From QVMM01 sp047030855 (lineage in GTDB: Bacteria > Bacteroidota > Bacteroidia > Bacteroidales > Dysgonomonadaceae), in the NCBI GenBank assembly GCA_047030855.1, contig JBKYIJ010000008.1, positions 558,001 through 622,000 of the forward strand: a stretch of DNA of 64,000 nucleotides, in the 5' to 3' direction. Both the position numbers and the translations under genes were made by a program. The notes beneath the pieces were generated by a model. The model did no database searches. It saw only the letters and a program-made list of their open reading frames with translations, and was not told the origin of the DNA. Shown one piece after another: positions 1 to 10,600 of the stretch. Each line of letters opens with the position of its first letter. Within the stretch, counting starts at the first letter, position 1.

Positions 1-294
1 ATTATAGAAGATAAAATAAAGGGAATAAGGGACGACGTCGGCAGTTTCAGGGAAAAACAGGCGCTGGCTTACCTCAAAGAGAAGAAACTGGACGCATCCG
101 TAATCGAGTCGCTGAAAGGAGGCGACCATGTGTATCTCGCTATGGCAATGTGCGGATACGAGTTTAAAGACATAGCCGCCACGCTGGGCGTAAAAACCCA
201 CGCCCTGCAAATGAGGAAAGGAAGATTGAGGGAAAAATTATTAAACGCAGGGCTTTCGGAACAGGATATTGCCGGTTTATCGGATCAAATTTAA
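1..294 (+). CDS. C-terminal part of a helix-turn-helix regulator (partial, 5' end outside window)
   Basis: The window opens inside a reading frame that runs in frame from base 1 to a TAA at 292-294, giving about 97 residues. The last 50 residues contain a helix-turn-helix pattern (EFKDIAATLGVKTHALQMRK), in which a helix is followed by the 'IAATLGV' turn and a basic recognition helix. It resembles the DNA-binding end of LuxR-type or sigma-70 region 4-like proteins. The N-terminal sensor or effector part is missing, so neither the signal nor the targets can be stated. It is separated from the next gene by 275 bases that contain that gene's own promoter, so the two are probably not co-transcribed. 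That it is a DNA-binding regulator is reasonably sure; the exact family is not. Confidence 0.6.
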   Translation: MIEDKIKGIRDDVGSFREKQALAYLKEKKLDASVIESLKGGDHVYLAMAMCGYEFKDIAATLGVKTHALQMRKGRLREKLLNAGLSEQDIAGLSDQI

Positions 295-423
295 CTTTTT
301 TGCGACAAAAAGAACGTCACGCCGGACAAAATGCCTGTCACAATATCCCATTTACAAAATCAATAAACAATTGATTATCAATACAAATAAAATCACAATC
401 ACTGTCACATATTCGGAAGGGTA

Positions 424-454
424 TTGCAAAGTGAATTTTCTCGTTATAGATTTG
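424..454 (+). promoter_or_regulatory. Bacteroidota-type promoter (TTG -33 / TAGATTTG -7)
   Basis: TTG at 424-426 lies 20 bases upstream of TAGATTTG at 447-454, an exact match to the Bacteroidota -7 consensus TAnnTTTG. The implied transcript start is near 460, leaving an untranslated leader of about 110 bases before the small secreted protein at 570. Confidence 0.5.
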
Positions 455-569
455 CAATACGGAAACGATAAGAAAAAAATATTCTTTGAAATTCTGAGAA
501 AGTAAAAGTTAATCGAAAACAAAATTAAAACAAAAATCTTTTCCCTCTATAATTGACTTTTTAAAAATT

Positions 570-1004
570 ATGAAAAAAAACAGAAGATTATTATTTATAA
601 TAACAGCAGCGATAGCGATCGCGCCGGCACTCACAAGTAAAAGTATTGCACAGGAACAGATCAAGGACAATGGGATTACCTTGTTTGATGGAGATTTACC
701 TGATTTAAAAAATGCACCTATAGGTGGATCGGGATTAACAGGAGGTGAAGAAATAAATAATGAACCTACCCGTCAAGTAAAAGTCCAATACAATTCAAAT
801 ACTTTGCGTGTCGAATATTTACAAGATTTGGGAACAATAAATGTCAAGCTCGAAAGAAACGGAACGACATTGATGCCCAACACTCCGACCAATACCTCGG
901 TAATACGTACCACTAATATGGACATTAGCAGGTTGCCGTTGGGAACGTACAGGATAGTCTTTTCGAAAGACGGTGTAGCATGGGCTGATTTTCCGAAAGA
1001 GTAA
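570..1004 (+). CDS. small secreted DUF3244-like protein
   Basis: This is a 144-residue protein. It starts with a basic n-region (KKNRR), then a hydrophobic stretch (LLFIITAAIAIAPAL) and an AQE-like cleavage site near residue 27, a classical Sec signal peptide. The mature part is short and rich in beta-strand-forming residues. Its second half (QVKVQYNSNTLRVEY ... LPLGTYRIVFSKDG) resembles the DUF3244 / secretion-tail-like fold of small Bacteroidales envelope proteins: strand, 'I.V...NG' and a closing 'LP.GTYRI.F' strand. There are no catalytic motifs and no C-terminal sorting domain beyond this. It is probably periplasmic or surface-exposed, with unknown function. A promoter at 424-454 suggests a monocistronic transcript; the downstream gene is convergent. 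Confidence 0.65.
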   Translation: MKKNRRLLFIITAAIAIAPALTSKSIAQEQIKDNGITLFDGDLPDLKNAPIGGSGLTGGEEINNEPTRQVKVQYNSNTLRVEYLQDLGTINVKLERNGTTLMPNTPTNTSVIRTTNMDISRLPLGTYRIVFSKDGVAWADFPKE

Positions 1005-1079
1005 TCGGGTAAGAAAAGCAAAAGGAAGAAAAAAAAACTCAAAAAAAGAGGGGGTGATAAACCGAAAGTAAACCTTTTT

Positions 1080-3206
1080 TTATCTGATTCCGTTTCTTTG
1101 CAACAAAGCATCCATACCGGGCTTTTCACCTCTGAACTTTACGTAAAGCGTCATCGGATCTTCGGTGTTTCCGCGTTCAAGAATATTTTTACGGAACGAC
1201 GTTGCCGTCGCATTGTCGAATATCCCGTTCTTCTTAAACAGGGAAAAAGCATCGGCATCCAACACTTCCGACCACTTATAACCGTAATATCCCGCAGCAT
1301 ATCCGCCCGAAAATATATGACCGAACGATACCGACATATTGGCGTCGGGCACGACAGGCAGGACAGCCGTTTTAGACATCGCCTTTTGCTCAAAGTCGAT
1401 AACGCTTCCCGTATAAGGATCTGACAGAGTGTGCCACGCCATATCGAGATACCCGAACGAAAGTTGACGGTAACACAAGTATCCTGCAATAAAGTTGGAA
1501 GCATCCACGAGTTTAGTCACAAGTTCGGCAGGGATTTTTTCTCCTGTTTCGTAATGAACCGCAAATTTATCGAGATATTCTTTTTCAGTCAGCCAGTTTT
1601 CCATCACCTGTGAGGGCAATTCCACAAAATCGCGTGGAACGTTTGTTCCCGAAAGAGTTTCGTAAGTACAGTCACTCAACATCCCGTGCAGGGCATGCCC
1701 AAATTCGTGCAGGAAAGTTTCTGCCTCATCGAAAGTGAGCAGGGCAGGCTTATCGGCTGTCGGACGGTTGAAATTCATAACGAGCGAGATGTGAGGGCGT
1801 GAGCCTTTGCCGTCTCTTTTATATTGTCCTTTAAATTCGGTCATCCACGCGCCCTGACGTTTTCCGCTTCTTGGGAAAAAATCGGTATAAAGGACGGCAA
1901 GGTAAGTCCCGTCTTTATCGAAAACGTCGAAAGCTTCCACTTCGGGATGATAAACGGGAATTTTTTCGTTCTTCTTAAATGTCAATCCATACAAATCGGT
2001 TGCCAGACCGAATACGCCTTTCTTCACGTTTTCCAGATTGAAGTACGGGCGAACCATTTCGTCGTTCAGATCGTATTTGGCGTCTTTCAGTTTTTCGGCG
2101 TAATAACTCCAGTCCCACGGTTGCAGGTCGACAGGTTTCCCTTCTGTTCCTACGGCAAACCCCTGAACCTCTTTCACATCGGAACGGGCACTTAATGCAT
2201 AAGCAGAGAAAAGCTCGTCAAGCAGATTGTATACATTCTCTTTATTTTTTGCCATTTTATCACGCAAAGAATAAGTCGCATAATCAGAATATCCGAAAAG
2301 TTGCGCAATTTGCATACGGACTTGTGCTATCTGCCTTACATTTTCCTGATTATCGTATTCTCCGCCGCTTATGCAACGGGTGTTGTACGCTTTATATAGT
2401 TTTTCTCTCAAATCGCGACGTGACGAGTATTTCATAAACGCCATATAGCTCGGAGCGGAAAGGTCGAAAAGCCAGCCGTTTTTGTCTTTAGCTTTGGCTC
2501 TCGCTAAGGCTGCATCTTTTATAGTCTGGGGAAGCCCTTCGAGTTCGGATTCGTCGGTTAACAGCATTTCGAATTTGTTTGTTTCTTTCAAAACATTTTG
2601 TCCGAAATCCAATGTCAACTTACTCAATTGAGTGGACAATTCGCGGTATTTAGCCTTGTCCTGTTCGTTAAGCGTAGCACCGCTGTCTTCGAAACCTTCG
2701 TAAATTTTCTCCGTAAGCCGAACCTGTTCAGGAGTCAACCCTAAATCGTTTCTTTTTTCATAAACGGCTTTCACTCTTTTGAACAATCCTTCGTTAAGAC
2801 TTATATTGTTGTAGTGTTCGGTAACGACAGGACTTAATTTCTGAGAAATGTCCATCATTTCGTCATTGTTTTCCGCACTCAAAAGATTATAGAAAACGGG
2901 CAACACTCTGGACAGAGTCTCTCCCGATTTTTCGTATGCTTCTATCGTATTCTGAAATGTAGGTTCGCTTTTATCAGAAACAATCTTTGCTATTTCGGCA
3001 TTATGCTCCTTCATACCTTTCTGAACGGCTGGTTCAAAATGTTCGTTTTTTATTTTATCGAACGGAGGAGTTTCATGCGGAGTTTTGTATTTAGACAAAA
3101 ACGGATTCTGAGCATTAATGTTGCTTGTCATAACTATCATTAATAATAAAAGTAAATAAAGATTTTTTTTCGTCATATTAGTGTGATTTTTAGATTTCAT
3201 ACCCAT
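1080..3206 (-). CDS. dcp: M3 family zinc metallopeptidase (peptidyl-dipeptidase Dcp type), exported
   Basis: This 708-residue peptidase belongs to the thimet oligopeptidase family M3, whose members cleave dipeptides or short oligopeptides. The zinc site FLHEFGHALHG is at about residues 498-508 (HExxH at 500-504), and the downstream glutamate ligand lies in ELPSQVMENW about 25 residues later. The full length fits the Dcp/OpdA group (about 680-710 residues). A signal peptide follows the second methionine cluster (MTKKNLYLLLLLMIVMTSNINAQ), so the enzyme probably works in the periplasm. The true start may be the ATG at 3174-3176 (MTKKN), because the first ten residues are polar and overlap the upstream nitroreductase gene by 10 bases. 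The overlap suggests the two genes are co-transcribed. Confidence 0.9.
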   Translation of the reverse strand: MGMKSKNHTNMTKKNLYLLLLLMIVMTSNINAQNPFLSKYKTPHETPPFDKIKNEHFEPAVQKGMKEHNAEIAKIVSDKSEPTFQNTIEAYEKSGETLSRVLPVFYNLLSAENNDEMMDISQKLSPVVTEHYNNISLNEGLFKRVKAVYEKRNDLGLTPEQVRLTEKIYEGFEDSGATLNEQDKAKYRELSTQLSKLTLDFGQNVLKETNKFEMLLTDESELEGLPQTIKDAALARAKAKDKNGWLFDLSAPSYMAFMKYSSRRDLREKLYKAYNTRCISGGEYDNQENVRQIAQVRMQIAQLFGYSDYATYSLRDKMAKNKENVYNLLDELFSAYALSARSDVKEVQGFAVGTEGKPVDLQPWDWSYYAEKLKDAKYDLNDEMVRPYFNLENVKKGVFGLATDLYGLTFKKNEKIPVYHPEVEAFDVFDKDGTYLAVLYTDFFPRSGKRQGAWMTEFKGQYKRDGKGSRPHISLVMNFNRPTADKPALLTFDEAETFLHEFGHALHGMLSDCTYETLSGTNVPRDFVELPSQVMENWLTEKEYLDKFAVHYETGEKIPAELVTKLVDASNFIAGYLCYRQLSFGYLDMAWHTLSDPYTGSVIDFEQKAMSKTAVLPVVPDANMSVSFGHIFSGGYAAGYYGYKWSEVLDADAFSLFKKNGIFDNATATSFRKNILERGNTEDPMTLYVKFRGEKPGMDALLQRNGIR

Positions 3207-3835
3207 TTCGTTATTTCATCTACCGAATAACGAATTGAAGAGTGAGGCTCTTCAACAGCTTTTCCTATTGATATCAATAAAACAGGAACATATCTGTCAG
3301 TATCGAGTTTTAAAGCTTCCGTCAATTCTCTTTTTAGATAGCCGCCTATCGGATTTGTATCGTACCCGTAGTTTTTAGCTGAAAGCATAAATTGCATAGC
3401 TACAAGCCCGCAATCAAAGAAACAGGAGTTTTTTACTCTTTCAACAGTAAAATTTTTCTGATATTCATTGATCATCTGCACCATCCAATCTTTTTTCTCA
3501 GCAGTCAGCAAACTGTTGTCGACATAAGATTCATATATTTTATTAGCTGATTCGACATTGTTCATATCGGCAAACAAAGCTACTACCGCAGAGGACGTAG
3601 CACATTGTACTTCGTTGAACATCATAAAAGGTTTCAGCATTTGTTTTCCCTCGTCCGTATCTATTACCACAAAACGCCACGGCTGCAGATTGAAAGAAGA
3701 AGGAGCAGTCATTGCGTCCTGCAATATTTGTTTCATCTCTTCCCTGCTGATTTTTACATTCGGATCGTATCTGCGAATAGAACTGCGATCAGACATGATC
3801 CTGTTCTTCGGATTAGTTATATTTTTCAATTGCAT
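3197..3835 (-). CDS. nitroreductase family protein (FMN-dependent)
   Basis: This 212-residue protein has the nitroreductase fold signature: an N-terminal RSSIRRYDP motif that binds FMN phosphate (about residues 17-25), 'MTAPSSFNLQPWRFVVI' (about 42-58), which is the conserved S-x-N-x-QPWRF block, and a C-terminal 'PIGGY' substrate loop. The family uses NAD(P)H to reduce nitro compounds, quinones or flavins; the substrate cannot be told from sequence. It is a cytoplasmic enzyme with no signal peptide. An alternative start is the internal ATG of MSDRSSIRRYDP (residue 14), which would give a more typical N-terminus. It is probably the first gene of a two-gene operon with the M3 peptidase. Confidence 0.9.
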   Translation of the reverse strand: MQLKNITNPKNRIMSDRSSIRRYDPNVKISREEMKQILQDAMTAPSSFNLQPWRFVVIDTDEGKQMLKPFMMFNEVQCATSSAVVALFADMNNVESANKIYESYVDNSLLTAEKKDWMVQMINEYQKNFTVERVKNSCFFDCGLVAMQFMLSAKNYGYDTNPIGGYLKRELTEALKLDTDRYVPVLLISIGKAVEEPHSSIRYSVDEITKWV

Positions 3836-3871
3836 AATGTTAAAAATTAAAGATTCTTACTTTATTCTAAC

Positions 3872-3879
3872 AAAGATAA
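3872..3879 (-). promoter_or_regulatory. -7 promoter element TATCTTTG (minus strand) for the nitroreductase gene
   Basis: CAAAGATA on the plus strand reads TATCTTTG on the minus strand, an exact TAnnTTTG match 37-44 bases upstream of the nitroreductase start. No convincing -33 element is visible. Confidence 0.35.
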
Positions 3880-3901
3880 AACAAGTATTTCAAAGAGTTT
3901 T

Positions 3902-3909
3902 ATCTTTGC
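3902..3909 (+). promoter_or_regulatory. -7 promoter element TATCTTTG (plus strand) facing ruvA
   Basis: This is an exact copy of the element at 3872-3879 in the opposite direction, placed about 136 bases upstream of ruvA. It could drive ruvA-sprA with a leader of about 130 bases. No clear -33 element is seen. Confidence 0.3.
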
Positions 3910-4044
3910 AGTTTAATAAAACGAAAAACAAGGCAAAGAGTATACAACGGCACTTAATTTCATAAAAATATACGTTTTCAATAATTTCGTCGTTTATATT
4001 ATATTGTGTAAAACCTATAATTAGCGTAATATCAGGATAAGATA

Positions 4045-4623
4045 ATGATCGATTATATCAAAGGTAGCATTACCGAACTCACCCCTGCATCCGTAACGAT
4101 TGAGAATCAGGGGATTGGTTATTTAATAAATATTTCGTTGAATAGCTATACAGCCATAAACGGCAAGAATGAAACAAAACTATACATTTACGAAGCTATT
4201 CGGGAAGATGCTTATCAACTGTTTGGGTTCAGCGATAAGCACGAACGTGAACTTTTTATGCTGTTGATAAGCGTATCGGGTATTGGCGCAGGAACAGCAC
4301 GTATGATCCTCTCATCCATGAATCCGAAAGAACTGGAATCCGTAATCGCCTCGGGCAATGCCGATCTGTTAAAGACCGTGAAAGGCATAGGTTTGAAAAC
4401 AGCACAAAGGGTTATAGTCGATCTTAAAGACAAGATCAAACTGTCGGAAGACTATGGCCAATCTTCTTCGGTTAATAGCCAGATAGCAGAGGAAGCCGTA
4501 TCAGCACTTGTTATGCTGGGTTTTCCTCAGGCAACATCCCAGAAAGCTGTAATTAAAATCTTAAAGGATAACCCTGCCGCGCGGCTTGAGGAAGTAATAA
4601 AAATCGCATTAAAAATGCTTTAA
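4045..4623 (+). CDS. ruvA: Holliday junction branch migration protein RuvA
   Basis: This 192-residue protein binds four-way DNA junctions and recruits the RuvB helicase. The N-terminal OB-fold (MIDYIKGSITELTPASVTIE, about residues 1-62) is followed by two helix-hairpin-helix motifs (ISVSGIGAGTARMIL and VKGIGLKTAQRVIVDLKDK, about 75-130). After a short linker comes the C-terminal RuvB-binding domain (EEAVSALVMLGFPQATSQKAV). Length and order match the family. It acts in the cytoplasm in recombinational repair. It stops 21 bases before the TTG start of sprA in the same frame and is probably co-transcribed with it; I recall the ruvA-sprA order from other Bacteroidota. Confidence 0.97.
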   Translation: MIDYIKGSITELTPASVTIENQGIGYLINISLNSYTAINGKNETKLYIYEAIREDAYQLFGFSDKHERELFMLLISVSGIGAGTARMILSSMNPKELESVIASGNADLLKTVKGIGLKTAQRVIVDLKDKIKLSEDYGQSSSVNSQIAEEAVSALVMLGFPQATSQKAVIKILKDNPAARLEEVIKIALKML

Positions 4624-4644
4624 AACTTTTTTTTACAGAACGAT

Positions 4645-7600
4645 TTGAGCAGAAAAGTCATAAAATATCTCTTTTTTCTGACGCTTTTAGCAGGCGGACT
4701 CAGTTTATTCTCCGTAAACAGCGGCAGGAGTAACTTTTACGCGCCTTCAAATTCTCAGGCGGAACAGCTTCCGCAAGATACGTCAACCCGTTATCCTGTA
4801 AAGAAGACACAAATCACAACCTTTGATGATCTGGAAGAATCAAGACCTATCGACCTGCGCGACCCTTCAAACGTAAAGACGCAAATCGAGTACGACATAA
4901 AAAGCAACACCTACCTGTTCAAAACAAAAATAGGCGACGATGAATGGATTACGCCATTCAGCATGACGGCGAAGGAATATAGCGACTATTCGCTCAAGCA
5001 GTCGATGAACAGCTATTTCAGGCAAAAAAATATCGAAACGTTCGAACGGGGCGACAAAAAAGAAGATTTCGATCTGAAGGACATAAAAATCAACATAGGA
5101 CCCGCCGAACGGATTTTCGGACCCGGGGGCGTAAAGATACGTCCGCAAGGTTATGTTGAGTTCTCCATGGGATTAAAGAGGACAACCACCGAAAACCCTA
5201 CCATATCGGAACAATACCGCAGCAAAACGATACTGGATGTCGATGAAAAAATACAGCTTAACGTTGCGGCAACGGTAGGAGATAAAGTTAACTTCGACTT
5301 GAATTACGATACGGAAGCTACGTTCGATTTCGACTCCAAGAAAATGAAATTAGCCTACGAAGGGAAAGAGGACGAAATTATCCGCTATCTGGAAGCAGGA
5401 AACGTGAGCCTGAATACAACAAACTCTTTAATTTCGGGAGCGACATCCCTTTTCGGGATTCGGGCTGATCTACAGTTTGGAAAGTTAAGGGTAAACACAG
5501 TCATTTCACAGCAAGAATCAGAATCGCAGACAGTAGGTTCGAAAAATGGCGTACAGGCGATGCCGTTCGAATTTAAGGCGGACGCTTATGACGAAAACCG
5601 CCACTTCTTCTTAGGGCACTATTTCAGGGACAATTATGATACGGCAGCGAGCCAGCTTCCGTTTATCAGATCGGGGATAACCATAAACAAAATCGAAGTA
5701 TGGGTTACCAATAAAAGAGGGAACTTCGATCAGGCGAGAAATATTATTGGATTTACGGATTTAGCAGAAGGAGATACGGCTCACATCAGCAATAACAGAT
5801 GGAAAACAGGAGCATTGAATAAACTTCCGAACAACAACAGCAATCTTCTGTATCAAGGGATAAAAAGCTTGGATTCGGGGGTGAGAAATATTAGCAGTAC
5901 GACTCCGATTCTCGAAGGAAGCGGACTTGTCGTAGGACAGGATTTCGAAAAGATTGAGAGCGCGCGTTTGCTTTCTCCGAACGAATATACCATAAATAAC
6001 AAATTGGGTTACATTTCATTAAACATAACTCTACAATCGGATGAGGTGCTCGCCGTGGCTTACGATTATACGCTGAGGGATTCGACTTATCAGGTAGGTG
6101 AATTCTCATCGAATATTACCGACAAATATCTGGGCGACGGAAAATCAGGAGCATTGTTTCTGAAATTGTTGAAACCCGTTTCGCTTACACCGAACCGTTA
6201 TATATGGAATTTGATGATGAAAAATATTTATTATCTGGGAGCATCAAATATCCAATCGGACAGATTCCGTCTCAATATATCTTATCAGAGCGATACGACA
6301 GGCACTTACATAAACTACCTGCCCGAAGGTGCCATCAAGAACGAACTGCTGATAAAGGTAATGAACCTCGACAGGCTGAACAATCAGCAGAAAGTTGTTC
6401 CCGGAGGAAAGGGTGACGGTATTTTCGATTTTGTGGAGGGCTATACGATACGTGCTTCAAATGGTCGGCTTATATTTCCTGTCGTAGAACCTTTCGGCGA
6501 GCATTTAAGAAAAAAATTTAAGAATGACTCCATCATTGCAAATAAGTATGTTTTTCAGGATTTATATGACTCTACATTGACTGTCGCACAACAAAATGCG
6601 GAAAGAAATAAATTCAAAATATCGGGATCGTACAAAGCTACTAACAACAATGAAATTGACCTCGGCACGATGAATGTGGTGCGTGGATCGGTAAAAGTAA
6701 CGGCAGGAGGAACGACGTTAGCGGAAGGAACCGATTATACGGTAGATTACACTTCGGGTAAAGTATATATCACCAATCAAAGTATAATTGACGCAGGAAC
6801 TCCTGTCAGTGCCTCGCTCGAAAGTCAGACGTTCTTTAATATGCAGCGAAAAACAATGCTGGGGTTAAACCTTAGCTATGATTTTTCCAAGAACTTCAAC
6901 ATGGGAGCGACATTCCTGCATATGTACGAGAAGCCGCTGACGTCAAAAACAGGAATCGGAAGCGAATCCGTAAAAAATACGCTGGTAGGTTTCAACCTGT
7001 CGTATCGTACCGAATCGCAATGGTTGACAAATCTTATCGACAAGCTGCCTTTCGTAAACGCCACCGCGCCTTCGCAAATAGCTTTCGACGGAGAGTTTGC
7101 GAAAATGTTTCCCGGGCACTACAAGAATGATTATGCGGGAGGATATTCCTATCTGGACGATTTCGAATCGTCGCGTTCTAAAATCAGCCTGCGCGATCCC
7201 TACGGCTGGGTGTTGGCATCTACGCCTTCCTCACCCGATCATCTTAAAGACGACAGGATTTCATCCGACACTCTTCAATATGGATATAACAGAGCCTTAT
7301 TAGCTTGGTACACAATCGACAATTTATTTACGAGGAGGAACTCCAACCTTACCCCTCAACATATAAAGAATGACAAAGATCAGCTTTCCAATCATTTCGT
7401 AAGGGAAATAAACGTAAGCGAACTTTATCCCAACCGTGATGCTGCCTACAATGATGCATCGACTCTGCCTGTATTGAATCTTTCTTACTATCCTGAGCAG
7501 AGAGGACCGTACAACCTCGATGTAGACGGAATGTCGACGGACGGAAAATTATTGAATCCGGATAAAAGATGGGGAGGAGTAATCAGAAAAATGGACAACA

Positions 7601-10600
7601 AAGATTTCGAAGCCAACAATGTCGAGTATATTGAGTTTTGGATGATGGATCCTTTTGTCTATAACGGAACGGGAGTAATGCCCGACAATAACGGCGGAAA
7701 ACTGTATTTTAATCTGGGCGAAATATCGGAAGATATACTGAAAGACGGTAGAAAATTTTATGAAAACGGTATTCCGGTTTCAGGCGATCCGACTTTAACC
7801 GACCTGACTGCTTGGGGTAAAGTGCCTAACAGACAATCAACCGTTTATGCTTTCGACAAAGAACAAGGAGATAAGGCGCGTGTCATTCAGGATGTCGGTT
7901 TTAACGGGTTAAGCACTGCTGAAGAACTGGAATACAGAACTTACAAAAATTATACTGATAGATTGAAGGCAAAACTTACTGACGATGCAAAAAACAGGTT
8001 TGACAGTGATCCTTTTTCGCCACTGAGAGATCCCGCAGGTGACAACTACCATTATTACCGAGGCACGGATTACGACAACAACAATGTCAGCATTTTAGAC
8101 CGATACAAATACTATAACAACACCGAAGGAAACTCTACGAACAACCCGGACGAAAGCTACTCCACAGCGGCAAAAACCACGCCCGACGTAGAGGATATAG
8201 ATCAGGACAATACGCTTAACGAAACCGAATCATATTACGAATACGTAGTCGATCTCGATCCGACGAAAATGAATGTCGGACAGAGTAACATTACAGACAA
8301 GAGAACCGTTAAAGTGAATCTGGCAAACGGAACCTCAAGCGATATAACTTGGTATCAGTTTAAAATACCTATCCGGGAACCCGATAAAAGAATAGGAAAT
8401 ATCCGCGGATATAAATCTATCCGCTATATGCGTATGTTCCTCACAGGATTTGAACAGGAGACACATCTCCGTTTCGGAACTCTGGAACTGGTAAGAGGCG
8501 ACTGGCGGGTATATACAAGAGATCTTAATGATCTGACAGGCAATAAAAACCTGATCACGGTTTCGTCTGTCAATATTGAAGAAAACGGCGATAAACAGCC
8601 TGTCAACTATGTTCTTCCTCCGGGTGAATCGAGGATACTCGATCCGAGCCAACCTCAACTCAGACAGGAAAACGAGCAAGCTCTTGCTTTCCAAGTCGAA
8701 GATTTGGAACCGGGAGTTTCACGGGCAATTTATAAAAATACGTTCTACGACCTGAGACGATATAAGAGATTGCAAATGTTTACCCACGTAGAGGCTTCGC
8801 CTGATCCTGCAAAAGGAGAATTAAAAAAAGGAAATCTGGCTATTTTTCTGCGTCTGGGTTCTGACTATAAAAATAACTATTACGAATATGAAATTCCTTT
8901 GACCGTAACTCCACATGGGAAATACAACAGCAATAACCCTACCGATAGGTTAACCGTATGGCCTCAGGAAAATATGTTCGACTTCCAATTGGAACTGCTT
9001 AAAAACGTAAAACTAAACCGCAATAAAAAGAAACGCCAAGCAGGTTCTGACGTTAGCTATACAAAGCCATATCCTGAATACGACCCAACTAAACCCAACA
9101 ATAAGATTACGGTTATGGGTAATCCTTCACTGTCCGAAATAAATGTGATAATGGTTGGAGTACGCAACCTCTCAGATGCAGACAAATCGGGAGAGATATG
9201 GATCAACGAACTGCGTGTTACGGATTTTGACGAAGAAGGCGGATGGGCAGCACAAGGAAATCTGAATATAGCATTGTCCGACATCGGAACCATCAACGTA
9301 TCGGGACGAAAAGAAACGGTCGGATTCGGATCCATAGATCAGAGCCTTATGGAAAGGCGTCAGGACGATTACTATACGTACAGTATAGCCGCAAACGTAG
9401 ATGTCGGAAGATTCCTGCCAGAAAAAATAAAAGCAGTCATACCGCTTTATTACGCATATTCGAATGAGACCGTAACGCCAAAATATGATCCTTTGGATCA
9501 GGACGTAACGTTAAAGGAATCGATGTCTACGGTAAACAGCAAGGCGGAAAAAGACTCGATCAAAAGTCTGGCTCAGGATAAAGTCACCACTAAAAGTTTC
9601 AGCCTTAGCGGCGTGAAGCTGAATATCCGGAGCAAAACGCCTATGCCGTACGATCCCGCCAACTTCACTTTCGGATATGCACATAGCGTCAATGAAGTGA
9701 AAAATCCGACGACTGTCTATGACAAAACACTGGATACGAAAGCCTCGTTGAGTTATGCCTACACGCCCATTATGAAGACATGGAAGCCTTTCGAAAATTC
9801 GAAGAGCAAAGCGCCCATGTCCAGATTCCTGAAAAACTGGGGATTTAATTATCTGCCAAACAATATATCTTTCAACTCAAACCTTAACCTGCATTATCTG
9901 GAAACCGAGATAAGGGATCTGGAAAGCTACGTATTGGGCGGAAATAATGACAATAAAACATTCTTGTCTTTCAGTCAGAACTATTTTTGGGACAGAGATT
10001 TCAGCCTGTCATGGGATTTCACCAAGAACCTGAAATTCAGCATACAGACAGGTACAAAAGCCGAGATTGAGGATCCGTTCCTACAAGTGAATAAAGAACT
10101 GAACCCCGATGCTTATGACGAATGGAAAAAAGTGGTGAACAAGAGCATAAGGAAGTTTGGCGACCCTTTGTCCTATCGGCAAACAGCAAGCCTTACTTAT
10201 AACGCGCCTTTCAGTGAAATACCTTTCCTCGACTGGCTGACTGCAACAGGAAATTATACAAGCAATTATAACTGGGACAAAGGGGCTTCTCTTGAAGATA
10301 ATACGAACATAGGAAACTCATTGGCAAACAATGTAACATACACGATAAACGGGCGTGTAAACATGCTTACGCTATATAACAAGTGGGAATTTCTGAAAAA
10401 AAACAAATCAAAAATTTGCTCAAACAAATCAGAGGGGCAATACGGCAACCAGACCGAGGGCACAACGTCCTACCGAGAAAAAAAGCCAGAAAATTCGAAC
10501 AGGAAATTACGTTGAAAACTGATTCGGTTACTACCGTCAAACACGGTTTGAACACTAAAAATCTGAATGTAACAGCAAGAAACACAGAAACGAACAAATT

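Noticed and set aside
269..505. Open frame of 78 codons between the HTH gene and the DUF3244-like gene
   Set aside because: It overlaps the real end of the HTH gene, has biased, low-complexity composition and contains the promoter for the next gene; no protein family was recognised.
773..1129. Minus-strand frame of 118 codons
   Set aside because: It lies antisense to the DUF3244-like gene and overlaps the M3 peptidase end; the phenylalanine/leucine-rich stretch comes from A-rich DNA on the other strand.
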